Part shown: positions 1 to 8,295 of the stretch, piece by piece
Numbering within the stretch: the first letter of the stretch is position 1
Layout of the letters: each line of letters begins with the position of its first letter
Assembly (NCBI RefSeq): GCF_018919265.1
Contig: NZ_JAHLQO010000001.1
Span: 124,001 to 188,000 of the forward strand
Origin: Peptoniphilus ovalis
Lineage (GTDB): Bacteria > Bacillota > Clostridia > Tissierellales > Peptoniphilaceae
DNA: 64,000 bases
Direction: 5' to 3'
The notes under the pieces: model-generated
The model's input: the letters and a program-made list of their open reading frames with translations, nothing else
Database searches by the model: none
Told to the model about the DNA's origin: nothing
Position numbers and translations under genes: made by a program

Positions 1-1165
1 GGAAAACTGAAACAATAGCTGGAGGTGCTTCGTCCGCTCCAAGTCTAAAATCATTAGAGGTTGAAGATGCATGAAGTCTAATTAAAGTTTGGTATTTGTC
101 CACTGCCTCAATAAGAGCAGCGGTAAAAATTAAGAAAATATTATTGTGATATGGATCATCGCCAGGGTCGAATACATTTAGACCATAATTTGTAGTAATG
201 GAATAATTGTTGTGCTTTCCAGAACCATTTACTCCATTAAAAGGCTTTTCGTGGAAAAGACAAACCATATCGTGTTCAAGGGCAGTTTCCTTTAAAATAT
301 TCATAAGGAGTTGGTTGTCATCAATTGCAACATTTACATTTTCAAATAAAATTGCCATTTCAAATTGATTTGGAGCAACTTCATTGTGTTCAGCTTCAGA
401 ATAAATTCCCAAAGCGTAAAGTTTTTTATTGACATCAGTATAGAAATCATCAACTCTTCTTGGAATTTGACCAAAGTAGTGATCAGATAACTCTTGTCCC
501 TTAGGAGAAGATGCTCCCACAATAGTTCTGCCAATATTTTTAAGGTCGCTTCTCTTGTTGTAAATTTCCTTGTCAATTAAGAAAAATTCTTGCTCAAGAC
601 CAACCTTAACCCTCATTCTGTAAGCATGAGTTTCTTTATTAAGCATATTTACAATCTTAATTCCCTCTTCGCTTAAAGCTTTAGTTGAATCAATAAGAGG
701 ACCTCTCTTGTCTAGCTTTTCGCCATTGTAGGACATAAAGATTGTAGGAATATAAAGCACATCTCCAATGATAAAAGAATTAGCAGTTAAGTCCCAATAA
801 GTATAACCACGAGCTTCAAAAGTTGATCTCATGCCGCCACTTGGAAAAGATGAAGCATCAGGCTCACCCTTAATAAGTTCCTTTCCAGAAAATCTGTTGA
901 TAGGTTCATTGTCAGAAGTTCTAGAAATAAAAGACTCGTGCTTCTTCGCAGTGTGACCACTTAGTGGTAAAAACCAGTGAGCAAAATGAGTAGCACCATT
1001 TTTAAGAGCCCAGTCTTTCATAGCATGAGCTATGGCATCAGCTGTCTCTCTGTCTAAATTTTTCTCATCTCTTAGAGCATCCTTCCACTTTAAATAAATT
1101 GGGTAGGGAAGATATTCCTTCATTTTCTTTTTGTTAAAACTATTAATACCAAAATTTTCTATCAT
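1..1165 (-). CDS. glnN: Glutamine synthetase type III (partial, C-terminus beyond left edge)
   Basis: Makes glutamine from glutamate and ammonia with ATP in the cytosol. The 388 codons visible are the N-terminal half of a GSIII enzyme (full family length is about 700 residues). They include HWFLPLSGHTAKKHESF near residue 70, the GLEQEFFLID acidic metal-site motif, NEVAPNQFEMA, and the start of the NGSGKHNN substrate-binding segment. The ATG at 1163-1165 follows a GGGGTG ribosome site. The gene has its own promoter (1246-1274), and a terminator hairpin (1192-1218) lies between promoter and start, so expression is probably set by attenuation or read-through. GSIII is distinct from the GlnA of bacilli; assignment is firm. 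Confidence 0.95.
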   Translation of the reverse strand, partial: MIENFGINSFNKKKMKEYLPYPIYLKWKDALRDEKNLDRETADAIAHAMKDWALKNGATHFAHWFLPLSGHTAKKHESFISRTSDNEPINRFSGKELIKGEPDASSFPSGGMRSTFEARGYTYWDLTANSFIIGDVLYIPTIFMSYNGEKLDKRGPLIDSTKALSEEGIKIVNMLNKETHAYRMRVKVGLEQEFFLIDKEIYNKRSDLKNIGRTIVGASSPKGQELSDHYFGQIPRRVDDFYTDVNKKLYALGIYSEAEHNEVAPNQFEMAILFENVNVAIDDNQLLMNILKETALEHDMVCLFHEKPFNGVNGSGKHNNYSITTNYGLNVFDPGDDPYHNNIFLIFTAALIEAVDKYQTLIRLHASSTSNDFRLGADEAPPAIVSVF

Positions 1166-1185
1166 ATTACACCCCTTGATAAAAA

Positions 1186-1218
1186 CAAAAAAATGGCAGT
1201 AAATTAATAACTGCCATT
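1186..1218 (-). terminator. Terminator-like hairpin in the glnN leader
   Basis: Read on the minus strand, AATGGCAGT (1218-1210) and ACTGCCATT (1200-1192) form a perfect 9-bp stem with a 9-nt loop, followed by a U-run. It lies downstream of the glnN promoter and only about 26 nt before the glnN start. It can therefore end the upstream two-component mRNA and also attenuate glnN. No other terminator exists between the kinase stop and glnN. Confidence 0.75.
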
Positions 1219-1245
1219 ATGAAAAAACTTCTTTGGTTTCTTTTT

Positions 1246-1274
1246 ATTTTATTTTAAAAATTATTTTTTGTCAA
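1246..1274 (-). promoter_or_regulatory. Sigma-A-type promoter for glnN
   Basis: A perfect TTGACA (1269-1274) is separated by 17 bp from TAAAAT (1246-1251) on the minus strand. Transcription would start near 1239, giving a leader of roughly 73 nt that contains the terminator-like hairpin. Confidence 0.75.
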
Positions 1275-1301
1275 TAATTCATCTATTCACTTTAAAATTT
1301 T

Positions 1302-2531
1302 TTACTCTCTTATTTCTTCATAATCCTTAGATAATCTTACCCTTGCGATAAAAAACTTCTCATCACTATTGATTTTAAGTTTTGCATCAAGTATTTCTGT
1401 TAGATTTCTAACTATGTGAAGTCCAAGGCCTGATCCTTCTGTATGTCTTGATTTATCTGCTTTTACTAGTTCTTGGAAGAGGTCTTTGCTATTTTCTATT
1501 TTTTCTATTGGTTCATTTTTTATATAGAATTCTACACTCTCGCCCATTTCTACAACTCCGCAGTAGACTTTTGTGCCAATTTTTGAATATTTTGCGGCAT
1601 TTGAAAGCAGATTTTCTACAATCCTTACAAATAAATTTACATCTGTATAAATTAGTATTTCATCGTTTTCACTTTCGTAGACAAAATCTAAATTATTTTT
1701 TGTAAATAGGCTGTCGTAATCTAAATATATTTGAAGTACTAGTTCGTTTATTTCAAACAGTGACCTTTCAACTTCTATATCTTTGGTATTTGTCTTTGAT
1801 GCAAATATTAAATCTTGTATCAGTTCTTTAAGCCTTGTGGAATTTCTATTTAATACATTTATAAATCCTTTTGCTTCTTCGTCCATCTCTTCTTTTGTTG
1901 TCAGTAAGTCAGAGTAATTTATTATTGATGTGAGAGGTGTCTTTAAGTCGTGGGAAATATTTGTGATTAAATCCATTTTAAGCTGTTCTGATTTTAGATT
2001 TTCTTCCATCAACTTTCTGTCACGTTTTTTAAAGTCTTCCATTAGATTTGTTATTTCATCAAGATATTCGTTTTGAAAACATTCTGGTATGTTAAATTCA
2101 TAGCCATAGAGTATTGATTCTACAAGTTCTATGGAAAGTACATTTTGTGCAAACTGCATCTCCACTGTTATAATTGCTCGAAGTATCATAAATAATAATA
2201 CATTTAAAAGTGTGATGTCGCCTGGAATTAGGCTGTAGAAAAATGCGTATAGAATAATCATTGTCACATTAAGAGTTCCAAAGATTGTGAAGTTTTCAAA
2301 ATGTTTATACTTAAACAAATTGTAGGTTAAGATTGTGTCAAAAAATCTCTTTCTATAAATTTTTACGAGAATTATGACAAGTGAAACAGTTATGGAAAAT
2401 ATAAAATAATTGTTAATGCTTAGGAGCTCTCCTATTATTATCGCTGTCAAGATTATATTTTCCACAAAAACTCTGTCAATTAAATTTGTCATTAGTTCTT
2501 GAAGTGATTTTAATAAATCTCTAAGAAACAT
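1302..2531 (-). CDS. Membrane sensor histidine kinase
   Basis: This 409-residue kinase pairs with the response regulator encoded just upstream. Four hydrophobic segments lie near residues 24-38, 42-58, 82-100 and 106-122, with very short loops, so it has almost no external sensor domain and may sense within the membrane. A HisKA domain follows, with His194 in NISHDLKTPLTS; the HATPase has the N-box NLLSNAAKYS and G-box SGLGLHIV. Its start overlaps the regulator's stop by one base (TAATG), indicating translational coupling. No HAMP domain is obvious. The signal is unknown; glnN lies immediately downstream, but a functional link is not shown. Confidence 0.9.
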   Translation of the reverse strand: MFLRDLLKSLQELMTNLIDRVFVENIILTAIIIGELLSINNYFIFSITVSLVIILVKIYRKRFFDTILTYNLFKYKHFENFTIFGTLNVTMIILYAFFYSLIPGDITLLNVLLFMILRAIITVEMQFAQNVLSIELVESILYGYEFNIPECFQNEYLDEITNLMEDFKKRDRKLMEENLKSEQLKMDLITNISHDLKTPLTSIINYSDLLTTKEEMDEEAKGFINVLNRNSTRLKELIQDLIFASKTNTKDIEVERSLFEINELVLQIYLDYDSLFTKNNLDFVYESENDEILIYTDVNLFVRIVENLLSNAAKYSKIGTKVYCGVVEMGESVEFYIKNEPIEKIENSKDLFQELVKADKSRHTEGSGLGLHIVRNLTEILDAKLKINSDEKFFIARVRLSKDYEEIRE

Positions 2532-3223
2532 TATTTTGCCTCGATTTTATATCCCATTCCATAAACTGATTTTATTAAGTCAGGTTTTCTCGGGTTGATT
2601 TCTATTTTATCCCTTAAATGCGATATGTGAACAGAGATAATTTTTCTAACATTTATCGCTTCTTCTTCCCAAACAAGTTCATAGATTTCATTTGATGAGA
2701 AAACTCTGCCAGGATTTTTCACAAAAAGCAGCAAAATTTTATACTCGTAAGGTGTCAGGTTTACTATTTCATCTTCCACCATTACTTCTTTTGATTCATC
2801 ATTTATTGAAATTCTTCCAATTTTAATATTTTCTGTATTTATATTAGATGCTCCAAGGGAGAAATATCTTCTAATGAGTGAGTTTACCCTTGCGTTTAGT
2901 TCAACTGCATTAAAAGGCTTAGTTATATAATCATCTGCACCTACATTAAGTCCTATGATTTTATCTGTTAGTTCGCTCTTTGCAGACAAGATTATTATTG
3001 GAATATTTGTCTTTTCCCTCATCTTAATAATAAGGGTGATTCCATCCATTTCTGGCATCATGAGATCAATTATTGCAAGGTGAATCTCTTCTGTATTTAA
3101 AATTTCTAAGGCATCTTTTCCATTTAATGCTGTGTATACATTGTAGTTGTCTGATTTTAAATATATTGCGATGGCATCTAAGATGTCTTTTTCATCATCA
3201 CAAACTAGAATATTGTACTTCAT
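2531..3223 (-). CDS. OmpR/PhoB-family response regulator
   Basis: A DNA-binding regulator of 230 residues. The receiver domain has the acidic pair DD at residues 9-10, the phosphoacceptor Asp53 in IIDLMMP, and the conserved Lys in ITKPF near 103. The C-terminal winged helix starts about residue 130 (LTPYEYKILLLFVKNPGRVF) and ends VYGMGYKIEAK. It is first in a two-gene operon with the kinase and is divergent from yihY, so the 73-bp gap between them probably holds both promoters. Targets cannot be told from the sequence. Confidence 0.93.
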   Translation of the reverse strand: MKYNILVCDDEKDILDAIAIYLKSDNYNVYTALNGKDALEILNTEEIHLAIIDLMMPEMDGITLIIKMREKTNIPIIILSAKSELTDKIIGLNVGADDYITKPFNAVELNARVNSLIRRYFSLGASNINTENIKIGRISINDESKEVMVEDEIVNLTPYEYKILLLFVKNPGRVFSSNEIYELVWEEEAINVRKIISVHISHLRDKIEINPRKPDLIKSVYGMGYKIEAK

Positions 3224-3296
3224 TTTATCATCCTTTATAGTTTTAGTTCATTGTCCTCATTTAAATTATACTATATAATAATTAGAGAGGTGACCA

Positions 3297-4220
3297 ATGA
3301 AAATATTAAAAAATTTTATCGACAAGAATAAAAACAAAAAATTTTTTACATTTTTTGATAAATTTCTTTATCGAATTACTGACCACGATACTTTCGCCTA
3401 CGGTGCGAGTTTAACATATTTCTTAGTATTATCTATTTTTCCATTTTTAATTTCTTTAGTTAATGCTATTAACTATTCTGGAATTCTAGATCCAGAGTAC
3501 ATCATAAATTTTATGGATGTACTGCCAGCAGATATTCAAAGAATTGTACTTAATTTCTTAAAAGAATTAAATAATTCATCTTCTGGAAGTTTTTTGACTA
3601 TTTCTTTTATCGCAGGTCTTTTTACTGCATCTGGTGCAGTTAATAAGCTAATTAAAATCATCAATCAATCTTATGGTTTTGACGAAAAGAGAAATTTTAT
3701 TGTGCTAAGACTTACTGCTTTATTTTTCACAATTGCACTAATCGTCATGATATTTTTACTAGTCTTGACACAAATTTTTGGTGGAATCATCTATTCAAAT
3801 ATTATGAATTTTTTGGAAATAGACAATTCTCTATTTGATACAATTTGGATTATTGCAAAAAATGCAATTCCAGTGATTTATATGATTATTACTTTTGTGC
3901 TATTATATAAATTTTCTCCATCAAATAGCAAGAAAAATATGATTACATTTAAGGGAGTTATTCCTGGCGCAATTTTTGCAACTCTTGGAATGATTATTGC
4001 ATCACTTGGTTTTGGATTTTATGTATCTAATTTTGGAAATTATTCCGTAACTTATGGCTCTCTTGGAGGTATTATTGTTTTCTTAGTTTGGCTTTATTTG
4101 ATTTCTGTAATTATTCTTATAGGCGCTGAAGTAAACTCCACTCTTTATTCAATGAAGTACTTCCCAACTCTTAACAAATGGCCAAGAGGAGACTCAATAT
4201 TTAAGGGAATTTTAAATTAA
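3297..4220 (+). CDS. YihY/BrkB-family inner-membrane protein
   Basis: A 307-residue integral membrane protein with about six transmembrane segments and the family signatures DTFAYGASLTYFLVLSIFPFLI near the N-terminus and YGSLGGIIVFLVWLYL near residue 255. The family was once called ribonuclease BN, but that activity belongs to another protein; its role is uncertain, with a transport or envelope function proposed. It starts at an ATG after GAGAGGTG. Its stop overlaps the convergent comF stop by four bases, so the two mRNAs must overlap. Confidence 0.9.
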   Translation: MKILKNFIDKNKNKKFFTFFDKFLYRITDHDTFAYGASLTYFLVLSIFPFLISLVNAINYSGILDPEYIINFMDVLPADIQRIVLNFLKELNNSSSGSFLTISFIAGLFTASGAVNKLIKIINQSYGFDEKRNFIVLRLTALFFTIALIVMIFLLVLTQIFGGIIYSNIMNFLEIDNSLFDTIWIIAKNAIPVIYMIITFVLLYKFSPSNSKKNMITFKGVIPGAIFATLGMIIASLGFGFYVSNFGNYSVTYGSLGGIIVFLVWLYLISVIILIGAEVNSTLYSMKYFPTLNKWPRGDSIFKGILN

Positions 4221-4828
4221 GCAATTTTTGTGGCTGCAATTAGTGCAGTCACTTTTTTAATGCCAGCATTTTTACTAGCACGAGCAAGTTCACTAATTGT
4301 GCTTCCTGTTGTTATAATGTCATCTACTATAATTATCTCATCTCTGTAATTTATCACTTCGAAGGAATCTTTTAAATTCTTGCCTCTCTCTTCTTTGTGA
4401 AGTCCATGCTGATCTTTTGTGGCTCTTGTCTTTTTGAAAACTTCTACAAATTCTATGTCGATTTTTTCAGCGATTTTCTTTGCAAGTATCTCAGCATGAT
4501 TAAATCCTCTTGTTTTTAATTTTTCCCTATGCATGGGAACAAAGGTCATTACTCCACTAAATCCGCCTTTATAAAATAGAGCTTCTGCCATTAAATCTGC
4601 TATTATATCGGCACACTCCATCTTGTTTTTAAATTTAAAATCCAGTAGTAGTTTTCGCATAACTCCAAAATAATTCGCAGCAATTATAATATCATCTACA
4701 TCTTCTAAGAAGTCATAATTAAAGGGCGGATTTTTAATTATTAATTCCTCACAATTTTCGCAAAGTCCACTGCGACTCACTGAAGTTTTACAAATTGGGC
4801 ATCTATTATTTTTTAACAGCACTTGCAA
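4217..4828 (-). CDS. comF: ComF-family phosphoribosyltransferase-like protein
   Basis: A 203-residue ComF homologue, in competent bacteria a cytosolic factor for DNA uptake or processing. The N-terminus has a zinc-finger-like pair, CPIC (residues 10-13) and CENC (23-26). The C-terminus has the PRTase PRPP loop IIIVDDIITTGST near residue 165. The ATG used lies 23 bases inside the 3' end of recD2, implying coupled translation. No other competence gene is in the window, so whether the strain is transformable cannot be judged. Confidence 0.9.
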   Translation of the reverse strand: MQVLLKNNRCPICKTSVSRSGLCENCEELIIKNPPFNYDFLEDVDDIIIAANYFGVMRKLLLDFKFKNKMECADIIADLMAEALFYKGGFSGVMTFVPMHREKLKTRGFNHAEILAKKIAEKIDIEFVEVFKKTRATKDQHGLHKEERGKNLKDSFEVINYRDEIIIVDDIITTGSTISELARASKNAGIKKVTALIAATKIA

Positions 4829-6983
4829 CCTCTAATTTCTTACACAAATTGGAATATCTGTGCTTTGTCTTGTTATTATTAATCATTTGTACTAAATATT
4901 CGCTTCTACCTATTAAAACAACTGCTTTTGATGCTCTCGTAATGGCAGTATATATTAAATTTCTCGTAAGAAGAATTGGTGGCGCCCAGTAAAGAGGAAT
5001 GATTACAATTGGAAATTCCGAGCCTTGTGACTTGTGAATTGTCATGGCATAGGCAAGGGATAGCTCCTCCACATTGCTTGCTTCGTATTCAACTTCTCTA
5101 ACTGAGTCAAAAAGGACTGTTAATTTTTTATTCTCTTTGTCAATTTTTGAGATGTAACCCATATCGCCATTAAATACTCCCTTTTCAGACTCTTCGTAAC
5201 AATCTGATGAGAGTTTAGATTCAAGTTCGTAATTGTTTTTCGTTTGAATAACTCTGTCGCCAAGTTTAAATTTTCTTCCGGCAATTTCTACAAATTCTTC
5301 TGATTTGTTTAGGTGATCTTGAAGCTCTTTGTTAAGATTTAAAGTTCCGTGAACTCCCTTTTTTGTTGGAGTTAAGACTTGAATATCGGATTCCTCAACA
5401 TTAAAATAATTTGTAAGTCTTGATTTTACTAAGTCTTTTAAAGTTTCAAGGCCTTTATTTTCTCCTCTTTCAGAAATCATAAAGAAATCTCCGCGATTTA
5501 GAATAGGCATCTTTCCATGATTTATCAAGTGAGCATTTTTTACAATCATTGATTCTTCTGATTGTCTGAAAATTTCTTCGAGATTTGCAAATTCTATAAC
5601 TCCTGATTTTAAAATATCAGATAGTACATTTCCCGCTCCAACTGATGGAAGTTGATCTTTATCTCCTACAAGTATTAGTCTTGTGGGTGGATCAATTGAA
5701 GTTAAAAGTGTCTCCATTAAGAGAATATCCACCATACTCACTTCATCGACAATTAGCACGTCACATTCAAGTTTTTCAACTTCTTTAAAGCCTTCTCCAC
5801 CAAATCCAATTTCTAGGAGTTTGTGAATTGTAAAGGCATCACGACTTGTCTGCTCCTTCATTCTCTTTGCAGCACGACCTGTTGGAGCTGCAAGTTTTAT
5901 TTTTTTATCCATGGATTCAAATATATCTATAATAGCCTTTAATGTAGTTGTCTTACCAGTTCCAGGCCCTCCGGTAATTACAAAAACTCCTCTATTTATT
6001 GATTTTTTTACAGAATCTCTTTGTGATTTTGATAGTTTAATCTTTCGAAATTCTTCAATTTCAGAAATTTTTGCATCAATGTCAATATCTTCATCAAAGG
6101 AAATGTTTAAGTCGTTTAATTTCCCTGCTACATAATTTTCTGCTTGAAGATATCTTGCTATATAGCAGTTGTAATCTTCTCCATCTTTCTCAACAAAGAA
6201 ATTTTTTTGAAGTGTTAAAGTTCTTGCAAGTTCATCAATGTCGTTAAATTCAATATCTAGAAGTTTTTCTGTCGCCTTTATTAATTTATCCATTGGAAGA
6301 TAGGAATGCCCATCTGATGTTGCAAGCATAAGTGCGTATTTAAGTGCTGCGATTTTTCTCTCGTCAGAATTTTTATCAAACCCTAAATTTTTTGCGATTT
6401 CATCTGCCTTTTTAAATCCAAGACCTCGCACTCTTCCAATTAAATCATAGGGGTTTTTCTCTACAATATTTACTGACTCTTCGCCAAACTCTTTATAAAT
6501 TTTTAAAATTATTGCAGAGGATATATTATAATTTGAAAAATACAAAAATATTTTTCGCATGGCATATTGCTTGTCTAGCGCCTCTTTAATATCTTTGAAC
6601 TTCTTCCTACCAATTCCCGTAATGGAAAGAAGTCTTTCGGGACTATTTTCAATGACATCTAAAGTTTCGTCTTTAAATTTATCTACAATTCTCTTTGCCA
6701 TTTTCTCGCCAATATGAGGAATCATCGCACTTGATAGATAATTTATTATTCCCCTTTCAGTTTCAGGGACAAGCTCTTTTATCTCATCAAAGGCAAACTG
6801 CTCTCCATATTTTGCATGATATGTAAAATCTCCACTGAATTTGTAGCTTGCACTAGTTCTAAAAATAGTTGCACTTCCAACTACAATTACCTCGCCATCT
6901 TCTGTGGAAATTAGGGCAACAGTATATCCATTTTCTTCATTTCTAAAAATAATTTTCTCCACAATTCCCTCAAGAGAAATCAT
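4806..6983 (-). CDS. recD2: RecD2-type ATP-dependent 5'-3' DNA helicase
   Basis: A superfamily 1B helicase of 725 residues, the usual size for stand-alone RecD2 (not part of RecBCD). Seen in order: the N-terminal OB-like region (MISLEGIVEKIIFRNEENGY), helix-hairpin-helix repeats around 100-200 (SITGIGRKKF, VRGLGFKKA), Walker A GGPGTGKTTT near 340, Walker B VLIVDEVSMVD near 410, and the C-terminal helicase motif AMTIHKSQGSEFP near 660. It starts at an ATG after GAGGTG. Involved in replication-fork repair and recombination in known members. It precedes and overlaps comF. Confidence 0.95.
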   Translation of the reverse strand: MISLEGIVEKIIFRNEENGYTVALISTEDGEVIVVGSATIFRTSASYKFSGDFTYHAKYGEQFAFDEIKELVPETERGIINYLSSAMIPHIGEKMAKRIVDKFKDETLDVIENSPERLLSITGIGRKKFKDIKEALDKQYAMRKIFLYFSNYNISSAIILKIYKEFGEESVNIVEKNPYDLIGRVRGLGFKKADEIAKNLGFDKNSDERKIAALKYALMLATSDGHSYLPMDKLIKATEKLLDIEFNDIDELARTLTLQKNFFVEKDGEDYNCYIARYLQAENYVAGKLNDLNISFDEDIDIDAKISEIEEFRKIKLSKSQRDSVKKSINRGVFVITGGPGTGKTTTLKAIIDIFESMDKKIKLAAPTGRAAKRMKEQTSRDAFTIHKLLEIGFGGEGFKEVEKLECDVLIVDEVSMVDILLMETLLTSIDPPTRLILVGDKDQLPSVGAGNVLSDILKSGVIEFANLEEIFRQSEESMIVKNAHLINHGKMPILNRGDFFMISERGENKGLETLKDLVKSRLTNYFNVEESDIQVLTPTKKGVHGTLNLNKELQDHLNKSEEFVEIAGRKFKLGDRVIQTKNNYELESKLSSDCYEESEKGVFNGDMGYISKIDKENKKLTVLFDSVREVEYEASNVEELSLAYAMTIHKSQGSEFPIVIIPLYWAPPILLTRNLIYTAITRASKAVVLIGRSEYLVQMINNNKTKHRYSNLCKKLEVASAVKK

Positions 6984-7061
6984 ATTAACACCTCAATGAT
7001 ATTGTATCAGTTATTTGAACTTATTAAAAACAATTTATCTATTATATTAAATATTTGCAAT

Positions 7062-7092
7062 AAAAAAACCTTGAAATATCAAGGCTTTTTTG
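7062..7092 (-). terminator. Bidirectional-looking terminator
   Basis: A 6-bp stem, CCTTGA (7069-7074) with TCAAGG (7079-7084), is flanked by A-runs on the left and T-runs on the right. It lies just after the stop of the anti-sigma-like gene and separates it from recD2. Confidence 0.7.
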
Positions 7093-7115
7093 GATATGTA
7101 AAATAAACATAAAAT

Positions 7116-7508
7116 TTAGAGGTATTTTATGGCTATAACTTCGTTATTATTTAAAATTAATTTGTCAGTAAGAGCTTCAACTATTACAAGTCCTCTGCCA
7201 TTACAGTGCTTTTTCGTGCAATCATACAAAGAGGTATCAAACTCTACACCTCTTCCTTCATCTTTTACAATTATTTTTAGAAAGTCTTCGTTTAAAATCA
7301 AATCAAGATAGACCTTCTTATTTAAATCTTCACAATTGCCGTGCATGGCACCATTTATTACTAATTCATTTAGTATAACTTTTATATCAAATAATTTATC
7401 TTCATCTATAATATATGGGTTTAATTTTGAAATTGCTGTATCTAAAAAGGTTTTAATTAGTGATAAGTCACTATTCACAAATCCTTTGTAATTATATAAA
7501 GTATTCAT
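7116..7508 (-). CDS. RsbW/SpoIIAB-like HATPase (anti-sigma-factor type kinase)
   Basis: A 130-residue GHKL ATPase of the serine-protein-kinase/anti-sigma type. It has the N-box ILNELVINGAMHGN near residue 50 and the G1 box VKDEGRGVEF near 90, plus GRGLVIVEALTD as the G2 region. The start chosen is the ATG at 7506-7508, preceded by GTGGAGTGAG. An upstream in-frame ATG at 7541 lacks a ribosome site. In known systems such proteins hold a sigma factor until an STAS antagonist releases it, but no sigma or STAS gene is adjacent. A short orphan; its partner is unknown. Confidence 0.8.
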   Translation of the reverse strand: MNTLYNYKGFVNSDLSLIKTFLDTAISKLNPYIIDEDKLFDIKVILNELVINGAMHGNCEDLNKKVYLDLILNEDFLKIIVKDEGRGVEFDTSLYDCTKKHCNGRGLVIVEALTDKLILNNNEVIAIKYL

Positions 7509-7687
7509 AATTCTCACTCCACTTAATATTAAAATACCCAATAATTAAAGTTTTTAACAGGATAATTTTTTCTTATGATGCTGTAATTTGAGTAAAATTT
7601 AAAATTTACTTTATTATATTGGCTCAATTGGGTATAATTAAAATAGCTCTTGCTAATGCAAGTAATTTTTAGAGGAGGAAGATTAAA

Positions 7688-7849
7688 ATGAAAAAATATG
7701 AATGTACACTTTGTGGATATATTTATGATCCAGAAGTAGGCGACGAAGATAATGGAGTAGAAGCTGGTACAGCATTTGCTGACCTACCAGAAGATTGGGT
7801 TTGTCCACTTTGTGGAGCTGAAAAATCAGACTTTGAAGAAGTAGAATAA
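7688..7849 (+). CDS. Rubredoxin
   Basis: A 53-residue small electron carrier with one iron held by four cysteines: CTLCGY at residues 6-9 and CPLCGA at 39-42. The aromatic and acidic pattern typical of rubredoxin ([21 protein letters not shown]) is complete. In anaerobes rubredoxin passes electrons to oxygen- or peroxide-reducing enzymes; no rubrerythrin is adjacent here. It starts at an ATG after AGAGGAGGAAG and is followed directly by a strong terminator, so it is monocistronic. It would be missed by tools that ignore genes under 60 codons. Confidence 0.97.
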   Translation: MKKYECTLCGYIYDPEVGDEDNGVEAGTAFADLPEDWVCPLCGAEKSDFEEVE

Positions 7850-7860
7850 TAAATACAAAA

Positions 7861-7884
7861 AACACCTTTAAAGGTGTTTTTTTG
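7861..7884 (+). terminator. Rho-independent terminator of the rubredoxin gene
   Basis: AACACCTTT (7861-7869) pairs with AAAGGTGTT (7870-7878) and is followed by T-rich sequence on the plus strand, 12 bases after the rubredoxin stop. Confidence 0.85.
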
Positions 7885-7899
7885 TTTTGTAATTATAAT

Positions 7900-8200
7900 G
7901 GAAATGAGCTTTCTTTTAACTTTTAAGGCTGCCCTCGCAAATGAAACAATAAAATATGCAGACAGCCCTCGCTGAAAAACAAAGGGGCAGAGGCAGCATC
8001 TAAATAGCATATGAGGACAGCCCCTTATAAAATTTTAAAATTTAATTTTCATGAAGGTTTAATAATGAAAAAATATTAAATTAATAGGAAGGGACAGCCC
8101 TCTAGGACACGCGGCAGCTTGCTAAATTAGAGCAAGAAAAGAAACAACAAAAGAGACAAGGAGGACAAGTCCCGAGTTTCATAAAGCTTATTCTTTTATT
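7900..8200. repeat. Dispersed GACAGCCC-type intergenic repeat block
   Basis: This stretch holds no convincing gene. It carries several short motifs shared with other gaps in the window: GACAGCCCTCG (7961), GGACAGCCCC (8015), GGGACAGCCC (8091) and GGACAAGTCCCGAG (about 8163). The reverse complement of roughly 8135-8190 resembles 24362-24440 (shared words ATGAAACTCGGGACT and TTTTGTTGTTTCTTTTC). These look like degraded copies of one repeat family. Confidence 0.7.
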
Positions 8201-8244
8201 CCAAGTTCATTCTTCTCAAACTCTGAATATAAAAATTAAAAAAC

Positions 8245-8277
8245 AAAAAAAGCTGCAATAATTGCAGCTTTTTTTAA
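8245..8277 (-). terminator. Terminator of the glutamate dehydrogenase gene
   Basis: AGCTGCAAT (8251-8259) pairs with ATTGCAGCT (8261-8269), with A-runs before and T-runs after, so it can act in both directions. It sits 20 bases past the gluD stop on the minus strand. Confidence 0.85.
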
Positions 8278-8295
8278 TCTAATTTAAACTTGGGA

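Noticed and set aside
7683-8010. Minus-strand open frames across the rubredoxin gene
   Set aside because: They are antisense to a clear rubredoxin with four cysteines, a ribosome site and a terminator.
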